Below are positions 1 through 9,391 of a stretch of 64,000 nucleotides of DNA, piece by piece; position 1 is the first letter of the stretch, and each line of letters begins with the position of its first letter. The stretch covers positions 124,001 through 188,000 of the forward strand of contig NZ_PIPQ01000002.1 in the NCBI RefSeq assembly GCF_003987015.1, read 5' to 3'. A model generated the notes under the pieces. The model saw only the letters and a program-made list of their open reading frames with translations. It made no database searches and had not been told where the DNA came from. Source of the stretch: Aliidiomarina taiwanensis (lineage in GTDB: Bacteria; Pseudomonadota; Gammaproteobacteria; Enterobacterales; Alteromonadaceae). Made by a program: the position numbers and the translations under genes.

Positions 1-843
1 AAACTGACGTTGCGACTTAGTGGCTTCACCAAATGCGTAGGTACGGGTAATGTCTGAAAGATAACCATGCAATTTACAGCCCGTGTCGATAAGTACCCAG
101 TCGTTCTTTTCTAAAACAGGGTCGTAACTTACCCCGTGTGGGTAAGCGGTGGCTTCACCAAACAATACAATGCAAAAGAACGAACCACTCGAGCCAACAC
201 GCTTATGGGCTTCGTTAATAAAAGCTTCTACTTCCGACGCCTTAATACCTTCGTGCAAAATAGACGCTGTGGCCTTATGCACTTCTAACGTCATATTCAT
301 GGCGGTTTGAATAAGCTGTAACTCGGTGTCCGACTTATGCATACGGCACTGAGCTGTAATGCTTACCGCGTCAATAAGCTGCGAAGCCGGCTTCACAAGC
401 TGAATTTTAGACACCATGGCATACGAGGTACTTTCGTCTATAGCCAGAATATAGTCGCTACCAAACTGTTCGTTTAAATAGCCCACCATTAGCTCGGTAG
501 GCGACTCGTGCTCTTCCCACAGCAAAGGCTCTAACGGCAACACCATGGCCTGGGTAAGCGAACCTTCTTCAAACGCCGGCGCAATCAATTTCACCGGGCC
601 TTCAGGCAAAATAATAGCGCCCACTAAGCGCTCACTGGCGTACCATTTTAGCCCTGTAAAGTACTCAAGGTTGGTGCCCGCATTCAAATAAACAGCACTT
701 ACCCCTTGCTCTTGCATGAGCCGCTGCGCTTTTGCTACCCGCGCTTCATATTCCGGCAAGCCAATAGGCGTTGCATGCGCGGTCATGTCTTCTAGTTTGT
801 TTAAAGCGTCTTCAATACGCGTATTCCCCACGCCAATTGTCAT
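1..843 (-). CDS. M24-family Xaa-Pro peptidase-like protein, C-terminus cut by window edge
   Basis: Reading the minus strand from ATG at 843 gives 281 uninterrupted codons that run off position 1. The start MTIGVGNTRIEDALNKLEDM is followed by a creatinase-type N-domain (for example YLNAGTNLEYFTGLKW near residues 52-67) and the beginning of the pita-bread peptidase fold (EAFINEAHKR, then LIDTGCKLHGYLSDITRTYA near 252-271). That last stretch carries two acidic residues, DTG and SDIT, typical of the M24 metal site. The distal His/Glu ligands lie outside the window. A GAGGAG ribosome site sits 6 nt before the ATG. The family includes aminopeptidase P and related cytoplasmic dipeptidases; substrate cannot be fixed from this fragment. 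It is divergent from the cas operon and probably an ordinary chromosomal flank. Confidence 0.8.
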   Translation of the reverse strand, partial: MTIGVGNTRIEDALNKLEDMTAHATPIGLPEYEARVAKAQRLMQEQGVSAVYLNAGTNLEYFTGLKWYASERLVGAIILPEGPVKLIAPAFEEGSLTQAMVLPLEPLLWEEHESPTELMVGYLNEQFGSDYILAIDESTSYAMVSKIQLVKPASQLIDAVSITAQCRMHKSDTELQLIQTAMNMTLEVHKATASILHEGIKASEVEAFINEAHKRVGSSGSFFCIVLFGEATAYPHGVSYDPVLEKNDWVLIDTGCKLHGYLSDITRTYAFGEATKSQRQF

Positions 844-1090
844 GCTGAACTCCTCATTAAGCATTAAGAAAGGAAAGAGGCCACACCCCTTATGCAAAGT
901 GAATACTAGTGTAAAGCATTTCGGGCGGGATACGTAGAGGCAAGGGGGGTGGTGAATGGTTCGCTTTTAGTAGGCAGACATGTTACATATTAAATGTTGA
1001 TTTTATGTTTATTGGTGTTTTCTTTTCATCCACAACAGGTTTTGACGGGGTTCTTTGTTAGCTTATGTAGCTAAGGTTTGGGAGGACAAA
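844..1090. promoter_or_regulatory. Divergent intergenic region with candidate cas operon promoter
   Basis: About 250 bp separate the minus-strand peptidase start from the cas1 start. A TTGACG hexamer at 1042-1047 is followed, at 16-17 nt, only by a poor -10 (TATGTA near 1064). A 6-bp dyad, TTAGCT-tatgt-AGCTAA at 1058-1074, overlaps that position and ends just before the GGGAGG ribosome site at 1079-1085. The region is AT-rich. The promoter assignment is weak and the dyad may be chance. Confidence 0.3.
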
Positions 1091-2056
1091 TTGGAACAGT
1101 TAACAGACTTAAAAGCTATTTTGCACTCGCACAGGGCTAATATTTACTACCTCGAAAAGTGTCGCGTCATGCAAAAAGATGGACGCGTGCTCTACTTAAC
1201 CGAAGCAGAAAAGCAAAACCAATATTGGAATATTCCAATTGCTAATACCACTTGCTTATTGCTTGGAACAGGCACATCCGTGACGCAAGCTGCCATGCGA
1301 ATGCTAGCTCAAGCAGGTGTATTGGTTGGATTTTGCGGCGGCGGTGGAACCCCTCTATTAATGGCCAATGAAGTTGAGTGGCTTACTCCACAAAGCGAGT
1401 ACAGGCCGACAGAATATTTACAAGGGTGGTTAGGTTTTTGGTTTGAAGAAGAAAAGCGCCTGCAAGTGGCTAAACAGTTCCAACAAGCACGCCTAAAATT
1501 TTTGAATAAGGTATGGGCAAGCGATAAAGACCTGCAGAATGAAGGCTTTAACAGTAAAAATACAGCTGTTAAAGCCTTTCTAAGTGAGTTTAACAAAAAG
1601 ATTAACCAAACAGAAAAAGTGACTAAGTTATTTCAGTTAGAGGCTGAACTAACAAAAAAACTTTATAAGTTTGCAGCAGCTGCAACTGGCCAAGAAGGTT
1701 TTAGCCGGCAACGAGAAGCAATCGACAAAACCAACGCATTTTTAAACCATGGAAACTATTTAGCCTATGGATTAGCAGCCACTACATTATGGGTGCTTGG
1801 AATACCGCACGGGTTTGCTGTTATGCATGGAAAAACTCGCAGGGGTGCATTGGTATTTGATGTGGCTGATCTAATTAAAGACACGATTATATTGCCTTGG
1901 GCATTTATAAGCGCACAGGAAAATGCTACCGAGCAAGAATTTAGACAGCAATGTTTGCAAAGCTTCACTAAGCATAAAGCATTGGAGTTTATGTTTAATG
2001 AGGTGAAAGCTGCCGCCTTAGCATTTGAAATTAATAACGAGAGCAACGAACTATGA
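1091..2056 (+). CDS. cas1: CRISPR-associated endonuclease Cas1, subtype I-F
   Basis: Cas1 integrates new spacers at the leader end of the array, as part of a Cas1-Cas2/3 complex in type I-F. I chose a TTG start at 1091, giving 321 aa. GGGAGG lies 5 nt upstream, and the resulting start, EQLTDLKAILHSHRANIYYL, matches the usual N-terminus of I-F Cas1; an in-frame TTG at 1055 would add 12 residues without a good ribosome site. Family landmarks are NIPIANTT (47-54), GFCGGGGTPL (80-89) and the catalytic set: Glu184 or Glu186 in LEAEL, His246 in VMHGKT, and Asp257/Asp260 in FDVADLIKD. It is the first gene of the cas operon and overlaps cas3 by 4 nt (ATGA). Nothing suggests inactivation. Confidence 0.95.
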   Translation: MEQLTDLKAILHSHRANIYYLEKCRVMQKDGRVLYLTEAEKQNQYWNIPIANTTCLLLGTGTSVTQAAMRMLAQAGVLVGFCGGGGTPLLMANEVEWLTPQSEYRPTEYLQGWLGFWFEEEKRLQVAKQFQQARLKFLNKVWASDKDLQNEGFNSKNTAVKAFLSEFNKKINQTEKVTKLFQLEAELTKKLYKFAAAATGQEGFSRQREAIDKTNAFLNHGNYLAYGLAATTLWVLGIPHGFAVMHGKTRRGALVFDVADLIKDTIILPWAFISAQENATEQEFRQQCLQSFTKHKALEFMFNEVKAAALAFEINNESNEL

Positions 2057-5000
2057 TGGTCACATTCGTTTCTCAATGTGAGAAAAAAGCACTAAATAGA
2101 ACTAGAAGGGTACTCGACGCGTTTGCTAACCGAATTGGAGATAACACCTGGCAAACAGTGATTACGAATGAGGGTTTGCATGCCGTTAAAAAGCTTTTAA
2201 GAAAAACAGCCAGCAAAAGCACAGCGGTTAGTTGCCATTGGATACGTTCCCGCTCACGCAGTGATTTGTTATGGATGGTGGGTAATAGAAGAAAGTTCAA
2301 TGAACAAGGTATTGTGCCGGTGAATTTTACAAAGCGAAACATTCTAAAGAACCATTGGGAGAACAGTTGGCAGTATGCTTCTAGCATTCAAATTATGGCA
2401 ACACTAGGCGCACTTATGCACGACTTGGGTAAGGCCACTGTTGGTTTTCAAAATAAATTACTTTCCCGCAGCAAAGTAGGCGACCCTTACCGCCATGAAT
2501 GGATTTCATTGAAAATATTCACTTGGTTGGTTAAAGGTTGTGAAAATGATCAACAATGGTTAGATCGCTTATCCGAAATTGATGACTATCTTGATAAAAA
2601 TAGATTTAGTGATGATATTTTAGAACAAGCAGAGAAAGAACATGCCGAAATATCCCACTTGCCACCACTTGCACAATGGCTAGCATGGTTAATTGTCAGC
2701 CACCATAGGTTGCCGCCTTTAGATTCAGTGTTTATTGAGAATAAAGCAAAATTAAGGGTTAAACAGGGAGATAAAAAGCTTAAGCGCTCACAGAAAAAGT
2801 TTTATGAGAAATTAAAGGCTCATGTGTACTGGGTTAAAAATAAAGCAGCGATAGAAGAGAATACCGAAGCCACTAATAATAAGTTCTGGAAGCTGGCTAG
2901 TCCTATTATGGATAGCCCTAAATGGCGATCAGGTGTTAAGCGCTGGTCGAAAAAAGCTTTGGCTGATAACACCTTAATGACGTTGGCAGATGAGCAAGAT
3001 ACCATTGCTAACCCAATACTTCTGCATTTATCGCGCCTGAGCTTGATGTTGGGCGACCACAATTACTCTAGCTTAGATTCAGCAAAAAAAGACCATGAAA
3101 AACGTCGAGTGAAAGGAGCCGAAGGCTTTAAAGACCTTGCTGCCAATACCGACAGAAAAACCGGCGTAATTAAGCAACCATTAGATGAGCACTTAATAGG
3201 TGTCGCCAAATTTACAGCAGAATTTGCTCGTAAACTGCCTATTGTAGCCAATGTGTTACCAAGGCTTGAAAAGCACCAACCATTAGAAAAGCACACAAGC
3301 ATTCAGCGGTTTAAGTGGCAAAATAAAGCGTTTGATGTTGCCAGGAAATATCAGCAAGCAAGCGATGAAAACGGTTTTTTTGGTGTGAACATGGCCTCGA
3401 CTGGTTGCGGTAAAACCATTGGTAATGCACGTATTATGTATGCCTTATCTAATCCTGATAAAGGCGCTCGGTTCACCATTGCTTTAGGTTTGCGGATTCT
3501 AACGTTACAAACAGGACAGAGCTTTCGCAAAGATTTGAAGTTAGATGAGGACCAGCTTGCGGTATTGGTTGGTGGTGCTAGTAAAGATTTGTTTCACCTG
3601 CAAGAAGAACAAGACAGACAAAACGATAGTAAACTTTTTGGCAGCGAATCGGCAGAGTCATTGTTGCACGAATGGGTTGATAGCGATGCCAATATCGATA
3701 TTTTACATGAGCTAGGCTTAGGGACAGTCGTAGAAAGTAAAAGTGCTCAAGCTTTGTTAGCAACACCAATCGTCAGTTGCACAGTGGATCACATCATACA
3801 GGCCAGTGAGAGCAAACGTGGTGGGAAGTACATTGCCCCTATGTTGAGGCTGTTATCAGGGGATCTTATCTTAGACGAACCCGATGATTTCAACCATGAA
3901 GACTTGCCAGCATTGGCACGCCTAGTCCACTTGGCAGGCTTGTTTGGGGCAAAAGTATTGCTTTCATCTGCAACCCTACCACCAGACTTGGTTAGCGGTT
4001 TATTTGAAGCTTATAAAACGGGTAGAACGCTGTTTAATCAAAGTCAAAATAAGCCAGCTCCACAGGTGGTGTGTGCTTGGTTTGATGAAAATAAAAGCCA
4101 AGCGGTTCAAACCTTTGCAACGGAAAAGTTTAACGAACAGCAACAAATCTTTAGTGATAAACGCGCTCAGTTTTTAAATAAACAACCTGCACAGCGAAAG
4201 GCAAAAATCCTGCCATTAAAGCTGACTTACAGCTATGAAGATGAGCAATCGTTTTATCTTGAACTCAGTGCCAACCTACTTGAAGAAGCCTTTTCATTAC
4301 ATCAGCAATACCACCTACAACATGAAGACAAGTCGGTCAGTATTGGCTTGATTCGCATCGCTAACATTAAAAATATTATTGAGATTGCCCAAGCTGTTTA
4401 TAGTGGGGTTGCTATAAATCAAGGCGTACATGTGCACTTGTGTTGTTACCACGCTAGCCAAGTTTTGTTACTAAGAAACAGTTTAGAACAAAAATTAGAC
4501 ACCGTTTTAAAACGAGATGAAGAAGCCCCTGAAGCTTTATTTGCGCACGCTGAAATAAATCAGGCATTAAAACGAAGCTCGGCAAAACATCATATTTTTA
4601 TAGTGCTTGCTACGCCAGTAGCTGAAGTTGGGCGAGATCACGATTACGACTGGGCCATTGTAGAGCCATCATCGATGCGCTCTATTATTCAACTGGCTGG
4701 TCGGGTTTGGCGTCATAGACCACATAAAGTGGCTGATAAAGCGAATATATCCGTGATGCAATACAACATTGCTAGTATGAAAAGTAACCATCAAATAGGC
4801 AGGCCAGTTTTTACACGCCCAGGATTTGAAACAGAACATCATTTGCTCGCCACGCATGATATGCATGAGCTAATGCCAGAAGCGTTGCGAGAAAAAATCA
4901 ATGCCAGCGCACGAATTATTAAAGCGAACCCGTTACAACCTGAGAAGCAGCTGGCTGATTTAGAACAACAAGTAATGCAAACCACTATGAATAATGAAAA

Positions 5001-5412
5001 CCTTAATTTCGTTAATGCTTACTGGCAGCGGCCAAATAATTCACACCGAAGCCACACCTATTTACAAACGTTAAGTCCATTTCGTGCAGGTAGCCTCCAA
5101 GAGACATGGCTCGTTATACCAGAAAGTGAGAGTGCATTTGACTTTTATAGTCATGAGCAAGTTATGAAGGAGCGCTTGTCAAAAGCCAGCTTACACAATA
5201 AAAATTTTACAATAAGCTCAATAGATCAGAAGAGCTCTCAAGTTAGTCCTTGGTTAACAAATAGTTTGTTTGAAGAGTTAGAAAAGTTACAAAATCAACA
5301 ACCAGATAAAAGCCTAAATTACTTGGCTATAAAATATGCCACCGTTAGCTTAAGAGAAAGCAGTAGAGGCTGGCGCTTTAACGAGTCTCTCGGGTTTTGG
5401 CCGCGTAAATAA
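2053..5412 (+). CDS. cas3: Cas2-Cas3 fusion helicase-nuclease, subtype I-F
   Basis: This 1119-aa protein is the I-F effector nuclease that unwinds and degrades DNA recruited by the Csy complex. It also carries the Cas2 adaptation subunit. Residues 1-95 are the Cas2-like domain (MMVTFVSQCEKKALNRTRRV onward). An HD nuclease follows, with HDLGK at 123-127, RHEW near 147 and VSHHRLP at 215-221. The SF2 helicase then shows Walker A STGCGKT (449-455), Walker B DEPD (608-611), motif III SSAT (638-641) and motif VI QLAGRVWRHR (880-889). All expected catalytic motifs are intact and the length is normal for I-F. It overlaps cas1 by 4 nt, and the csy1 start lies 14 nt downstream, so the whole set is probably one transcript. 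Confidence 0.95.
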   Translation: MMVTFVSQCEKKALNRTRRVLDAFANRIGDNTWQTVITNEGLHAVKKLLRKTASKSTAVSCHWIRSRSRSDLLWMVGNRRKFNEQGIVPVNFTKRNILKNHWENSWQYASSIQIMATLGALMHDLGKATVGFQNKLLSRSKVGDPYRHEWISLKIFTWLVKGCENDQQWLDRLSEIDDYLDKNRFSDDILEQAEKEHAEISHLPPLAQWLAWLIVSHHRLPPLDSVFIENKAKLRVKQGDKKLKRSQKKFYEKLKAHVYWVKNKAAIEENTEATNNKFWKLASPIMDSPKWRSGVKRWSKKALADNTLMTLADEQDTIANPILLHLSRLSLMLGDHNYSSLDSAKKDHEKRRVKGAEGFKDLAANTDRKTGVIKQPLDEHLIGVAKFTAEFARKLPIVANVLPRLEKHQPLEKHTSIQRFKWQNKAFDVARKYQQASDENGFFGVNMASTGCGKTIGNARIMYALSNPDKGARFTIALGLRILTLQTGQSFRKDLKLDEDQLAVLVGGASKDLFHLQEEQDRQNDSKLFGSESAESLLHEWVDSDANIDILHELGLGTVVESKSAQALLATPIVSCTVDHIIQASESKRGGKYIAPMLRLLSGDLILDEPDDFNHEDLPALARLVHLAGLFGAKVLLSSATLPPDLVSGLFEAYKTGRTLFNQSQNKPAPQVVCAWFDENKSQAVQTFATEKFNEQQQIFSDKRAQFLNKQPAQRKAKILPLKLTYSYEDEQSFYLELSANLLEEAFSLHQQYHLQHEDKSVSIGLIRIANIKNIIEIAQAVYSGVAINQGVHVHLCCYHASQVLLLRNSLEQKLDTVLKRDEEAPEALFAHAEINQALKRSSAKHHIFIVLATPVAEVGRDHDYDWAIVEPSSMRSIIQLAGRVWRHRPHKVADKANISVMQYNIASMKSNHQIGRPVFTRPGFETEHHLLATHDMHELMPEALREKINASARIIKANPLQPEKQLADLEQQVMQTTMNNENLNFVNAYWQRPNNSHRSHTYLQTLSPFRAGSLQETWLVIPESESAFDFYSHEQVMKERLSKASLHNKNFTISSIDQKSSQVSPWLTNSLFEELEKLQNQQPDKSLNYLAIKYATVSLRESSRGWRFNESLGFWPRK

Positions 5413-5426
5413 TAAAGGAGAAAGTT

Positions 5427-6773
5427 TTGGAAGCGATTACCACACAGCAGGTTAAAGAAGCGATAAATACTTTTTTAACCGAGCAATATGACAAGAAAAC
5501 CGAAACGCAACAAAAGCAATTGTTAAAAGCAAAAGAGCAAGGTGATTATGAAAAGATAGCCGATCTGAATGAAAAGTTAAGTGCGGCTAAACGAAAATAC
5601 CAACTTGAAACTTGGATGGCTGATGCGGCTAATAGAATGGCAAATCAGCTTCATTTTGGTACTCATATCTCTAAAGGAATTCACCCTGATGCTAAAGGTG
5701 ATAATGTTACTTTTATTGACGAGCGCCAAAGCCCGTATGTTGGCACGCATAGTATAGATATAGATGTATTAGATGCTAATGGTAATGCTGCAGCTTTACC
5801 GCTGTTTGCTTTTTTTAACCAGCAAGTAAAAAAAGGTGTAAAAATTGGTGATTTAATTATTGAAAAACATGCAGCTACTAATGGTGTTTTTTCTGAAAAA
5901 AACGAGTTGTCAGACACTTATTTAAAATCTTTCTATAGTGCGTTAACAGGATCGATAAAAAAGCCAGCTACCCATGAAAGAAATAAGCAATTACTGTGGC
6001 CGATAGCTGAGCATGATTATAATGTCATTGTCCCACTCTACCCTTCGGTTTTTACTTACTATCTTTATAATAAAATTAATGACTTGCGTTATTCAGATGA
6101 AAACAAAAGTGCTAGAGATAACCGCTTTAAGAAAACCGCTGAGCAAAAACCATACGTTAGTTTATCTAATACTGCAGTTGTCCAGTTAGGAGGCACTAAG
6201 CCACAAAATATTAGTTCATTAATGAGTAAGCAAGGCGGGAGAAATTACTTGCTACCTTCGCTACCGCCAAAGTATCAACAAACAGAGCAATTCAAAATTC
6301 CTACTTATGCCAATAGTATTTTTGATAAAGCCCTAGATTATCGGTGCAAAGATACTTTCAAAGCCTTGGTGCGTTTAATAGAAACACAATATAACAACGT
6401 GAACATTCGTAAAGCTCGTCGAGCGATTCTAGATGACTTGCTTTTTCAAGTTTTTTCAATAGCCAGCTCAATACAACAACAGTACTTACCAGGCTGGAGC
6501 CAAAACTTTGCATTGAACTATAGTGAGAAGCTGTGGTTAGACCCGCAACGCTGTTCTATTGAGGGTGAAGAGACATTCAAACAAGACCGTGACAGTAACA
6601 ACTGGCAAGCCGATATTAGTAAGCGTTTTGCCAGTTGGGTGAATAGCCATTTAAGAAGAAAATTAAAAAACATAAAACATGATTTTGCCGATGCAGAGCA
6701 CACCGAGTGGCAAAGAGAAATGGACGATATGATCAGCCAAAGCCAGCGTTCAGGTCAGGGGGTATTTTTATAA
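5427..6773 (+). CDS. csy1: Csy1 (Cas8f), large subunit of the I-F surveillance complex
   Basis: Csy1 is the Cas8-type large subunit that, with Csy2, caps the 5' handle of the crRNA and reads the PAM (5'-CC type in I-F) on target DNA. The 448-aa product begins at TTG 5427, preceded by AAGGAGAAAG; no closer ATG fits the ribosome site. The N-terminus is helical and charged (residues 1-70), and the C-terminal part holds RKARRAILDDLLFQV near 325-340 and LPGWSQNF near 355-362. Family assignment rests on position in the operon and overall style (for example TKPQNISSLMSKQGGRNYLL around residues 252-271, typical of Csy1). The stop codon overlaps the csy2 ATG by one base (TAATG). Confidence 0.92.
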   Translation: MEAITTQQVKEAINTFLTEQYDKKTETQQKQLLKAKEQGDYEKIADLNEKLSAAKRKYQLETWMADAANRMANQLHFGTHISKGIHPDAKGDNVTFIDERQSPYVGTHSIDIDVLDANGNAAALPLFAFFNQQVKKGVKIGDLIIEKHAATNGVFSEKNELSDTYLKSFYSALTGSIKKPATHERNKQLLWPIAEHDYNVIVPLYPSVFTYYLYNKINDLRYSDENKSARDNRFKKTAEQKPYVSLSNTAVVQLGGTKPQNISSLMSKQGGRNYLLPSLPPKYQQTEQFKIPTYANSIFDKALDYRCKDTFKALVRLIETQYNNVNIRKARRAILDDLLFQVFSIASSIQQQYLPGWSQNFALNYSEKLWLDPQRCSIEGEETFKQDRDSNNWQADISKRFASWVNSHLRRKLKNIKHDFADAEHTEWQREMDDMISQSQRSGQGVFL

Positions 6774-7726
6774 TGAATACAGACAATAAAACCGTAGTGG
6801 GTTATTTGGTTTTTAATCGAATACAGGTTGAGAATGCGAATGCTATTTCCAGTCCTATAACTTATGGTTTTCCAGCGATTACAGGTTTTTTAGGCGCAGC
6901 ACATGCAATGAGCCGAAGATTACAAAACTCACACCTAGCAGAGTTGAGCTTAGGTGGCGTACTGATTGCTTGCCATGATTGCCAACCGCAAGTTTATCAA
7001 GCGAGTAGTTATTCTGACTTTACGTTTAATCAAAGCAGAAATCCTATCAAAAGAGATGGTAAAACCGCTTCTATTATTGAAGAAGGCAAATGTCATTTAA
7101 CCGTGAGTCTTGCAATTGAGGTGTTGGTTGACGAAGACGAAGACGATGACGAAAGTTTAAACAGCACAGAAATAGAGCAACTAATAGCTAACACAACTCA
7201 GTGGATACAACAACAGCGTTTAGCCGGTGGTAGTGTGAAAAGCCTAGCTAAATTTAATCCAGTCACATTTGTTGAGCCTGACGACATAGATCAAATAAAG
7301 CCATTGATTATGCCCGCATTTGTTTTGATGGATGCCCACAACGACTTAACAGAGCTGACTGGAATCTTACAAGAGAAAGACCATGAACAAACAGCTCTGG
7401 ACGCGTTGGTTGATGTATGTGTTCTACATCATATTCCTCAAACAGACAGCCAAGGTAATACCCATTGGTCGGTTGAATCTGCCAAAGAAGGGCGCGGCTG
7501 GCTGGTGCCTATACCAGTAGGTTATCAAGGAATCTCTGATGTGTTTGAAGCGGGTGAAATGCAACATGCTCGGAACTCTGAATACCGAAGTCAATACGTT
7601 GAATCTATTTATAGCTTAGGGAAATGGGTGTTCCCTCACCGAATTAACGATTTAGCAACTGCTTTCTGGCAATACCACCATGATGCTGAAAGCCAACTTT
7701 ATTTAACTATCCAACCTAATCAGTAA
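6773..7726 (+). CDS. csy2: Csy2 (Cas5f), crRNA 5'-handle binding subunit
   Basis: Csy2 is the Cas5-type RAMP protein that pairs with Csy1 at the 5' end of the crRNA. I chose ATG 6773 (317 aa, MNTDNKTVVGYLVFNRI) because it is directly coupled to the csy1 stop as TAATG and has GGGGG upstream; an in-frame extension to 6707 would lie inside csy1 and lacks support. The RAMP fold is indicated by VVGYLVFNRIQVENANAISS (8-27), typical of Csy2, and by SPITYGFPAITGFLGAAHAM immediately after. A run of acidic residues, VDEDEDDDES near 120-129, is unusual but lies in a loop-like segment. The next gene, csy3, begins 18 nt after the stop. Confidence 0.93.
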   Translation: MNTDNKTVVGYLVFNRIQVENANAISSPITYGFPAITGFLGAAHAMSRRLQNSHLAELSLGGVLIACHDCQPQVYQASSYSDFTFNQSRNPIKRDGKTASIIEEGKCHLTVSLAIEVLVDEDEDDDESLNSTEIEQLIANTTQWIQQQRLAGGSVKSLAKFNPVTFVEPDDIDQIKPLIMPAFVLMDAHNDLTELTGILQEKDHEQTALDALVDVCVLHHIPQTDSQGNTHWSVESAKEGRGWLVPIPVGYQGISDVFEAGEMQHARNSEYRSQYVESIYSLGKWVFPHRINDLATAFWQYHHDAESQLYLTIQPNQ

Positions 7727-7744
7727 AAAACAAAGGAATGAATT

Positions 7745-8740
7745 ATGACTAAACTAACAACTGCTTCTGTATTAGCTTTTGAACGTAACCTGGATATATC
7801 AGACGCTTTTTTCTGGCAGGCCAACAGTCAAGATGAAAACCAACCAGTAAAGCCTGTAACGATTGTTGAAAAATCAGTACGTGGCACTATTAGTAATAGG
7901 CTAAAAAATGCTATCGCTAACGATGTGGCTAAACTAGATGCTGAAACAGAAAAAGCAAACTTACAAAAAGTCGATGCAGCAGCACTGGACGTTGAAAACG
8001 ACACACTCATTGCACGCTGGAGCTGTAAAGTGTTGCCCTTTGACGGGAAACCTAATGTTTGTAACGACCAAGATTATCAACTTGCATTAGAGGCTGTTGT
8101 GCAAGGTTATATCCATGAGCATGGTTTAGCAGAGCTAGCAAAGCGCTATGCAACAAACATTGTTAATGCCCGTTGGCTTTGGCGTAACCGCGTTGGTGCT
8201 GAAAGTATAGAAGTAACCATTAAGTGTGATGATGAAGTCATTTATTTTAATGATGCCAAACAGTTTGCACTGAATAATTTTGAAAGCAATGACGTTGAAC
8301 TACAAAAGTTGAGCAACTTAATTGAGCAGGGATTACTAGGTAAAGCTTTTGTTATTTTATATATTGAAGCCAAAGCCGTAGTCGGCTTTGGACAAGAAGT
8401 GTTCCCATCGCAAGAGCTTATTCTTGATACTGGCAAAACCAAAAGTAAGGTGCTGTACCAGGTGAATGGCAAAGCAGGCATGCACTCTCAAAAAGTCGGA
8501 AATGCTATTCGTACGATAGATACTTGGTATAACGATGCCGAGTTTCCTATCGCCATTGAACCCTACGGTGCTGTAACTACAATGGGTAAAGCTTTTAGAC
8601 AGCCTAAACAAAAACAAGACTTTTATAGCTTGTTCGATAACTGGATCCTCAAAGGTGAAAAGCCAGAGACGGAACAACAACACTATGTAATGGCTGTACT
8701 AATCCGAGGTGGAGTCTTTGGTGCTAGTGGAAAGGAGTAA
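7745..8740 (+). CDS. csy3: Csy3 (Cas7f), backbone subunit of the I-F complex
   Basis: Csy3 polymerises as six copies along the spacer part of the crRNA and forms the backbone of the Csy complex. The product is 331 aa, starting at ATG 7745 with AAAGGAATG upstream. The N-terminus TTASVLAFERNLDISDAFFW (3-22), the segment SVRGTISNRLKNA (44-56), RWLWRNRVGAES (143-154) and the late GKAFRQPKQKQDFYSLFDNW (285-304) are all characteristic of Csy3. Length is close to that of known members. It is separated from csy4 by only 3 nt. Confidence 0.95.
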   Translation: MTKLTTASVLAFERNLDISDAFFWQANSQDENQPVKPVTIVEKSVRGTISNRLKNAIANDVAKLDAETEKANLQKVDAAALDVENDTLIARWSCKVLPFDGKPNVCNDQDYQLALEAVVQGYIHEHGLAELAKRYATNIVNARWLWRNRVGAESIEVTIKCDDEVIYFNDAKQFALNNFESNDVELQKLSNLIEQGLLGKAFVILYIEAKAVVGFGQEVFPSQELILDTGKTKSKVLYQVNGKAGMHSQKVGNAIRTIDTWYNDAEFPIAIEPYGAVTTMGKAFRQPKQKQDFYSLFDNWILKGEKPETEQQHYVMAVLIRGGVFGASGKE

Positions 8741-8743
8741 ACT

Positions 8744-9391
8744 ATGAACTTTTATCAGGAAGTCACAGTTATAGAAACACCTGATATATCTCCTTACTTC
8801 ATCTGGGGTAAGCTTTTTACACAGGTCCATTTGGCACTTGTGGAGCAAAAAGCACCAAATAATAGAGTTCCATTTGGCGTTAGCTTTCCAGAGTATAAGT
8901 GCTTTAACGACAAGGGAAAAGCTGTTAAAACGCTTGGACGTAAATTAAGGGTGTTCGCGCATACAGAACAGTTGCTTGACCAGCTTGACTTGCAAAAGTG
9001 GTTAATGCGACTAACTGATTACTTGCATATTAAGAGCGTTCAGGCGGTCCCTTCTGAAGTAAAAAGCCATGTAGTTGTTAGCCGTTATCAACCAGTAAAA
9101 AACTTAGAAAGAACAACCCGTAGACTTGCAAAACGTCAAGGGATTAGCTTTGAGGAGGCATTAAAACAACAGAACCAACGTTTTGCAGAGCTAAATGGCT
9201 ACTCATTAAAACAAGCAGAGGAGCACTACCATAACCCTGTAGTTAAGGAGTTCCCATTTATCAAAATAAGTAGTTTAAGCAGCGGTAATAACTACTCACT
9301 GCATATAGTTCAAAGAGCAATGGCTAAAGAATGCAAAGGTGACTTTAATACTTATGGCTTGAGCAATGGAGCAACAGTTCCATATTGGTAG
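8744..9391 (+). CDS. csy4: Csy4 (Cas6f), crRNA-processing endoribonuclease
   Basis: Csy4 cuts the pre-crRNA at the 3' base of each repeat hairpin and stays bound to the product. The 215-aa protein has His29 in TQVHLAL, the same position as the catalytic histidine of the Pseudomonas aeruginosa enzyme, and SLSSG at 177-181, where Ser177 aligns with its active-site serine. An arginine-rich helix at about 114-131 (RYQPVKNLERTTRRLAKR) should contact the RNA major groove. The C-terminus is about 25 residues longer than the Pseudomonas protein. AAGGAG precedes the ATG. Its substrate hairpin is present in the adjacent array: a 5-bp CTGCC/GGCAG stem. Confidence 0.95.
   Translation: MNFYQEVTVIETPDISPYFIWGKLFTQVHLALVEQKAPNNRVPFGVSFPEYKCFNDKGKAVKTLGRKLRVFAHTEQLLDQLDLQKWLMRLTDYLHIKSVQAVPSEVKSHVVVSRYQPVKNLERTTRRLAKRQGISFEEALKQQNQRFAELNGYSLKQAEEHYHNPVVKEFPFIKISSLSSGNNYSLHIVQRAMAKECKGDFNTYGLSNGATVPYW

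Noticed and set aside
716..937. A 73-codon open frame upstream of cas1
   Set aside because: It lies mostly antisense to the M24 peptidase gene, has no ribosome site and no recognisable feature.
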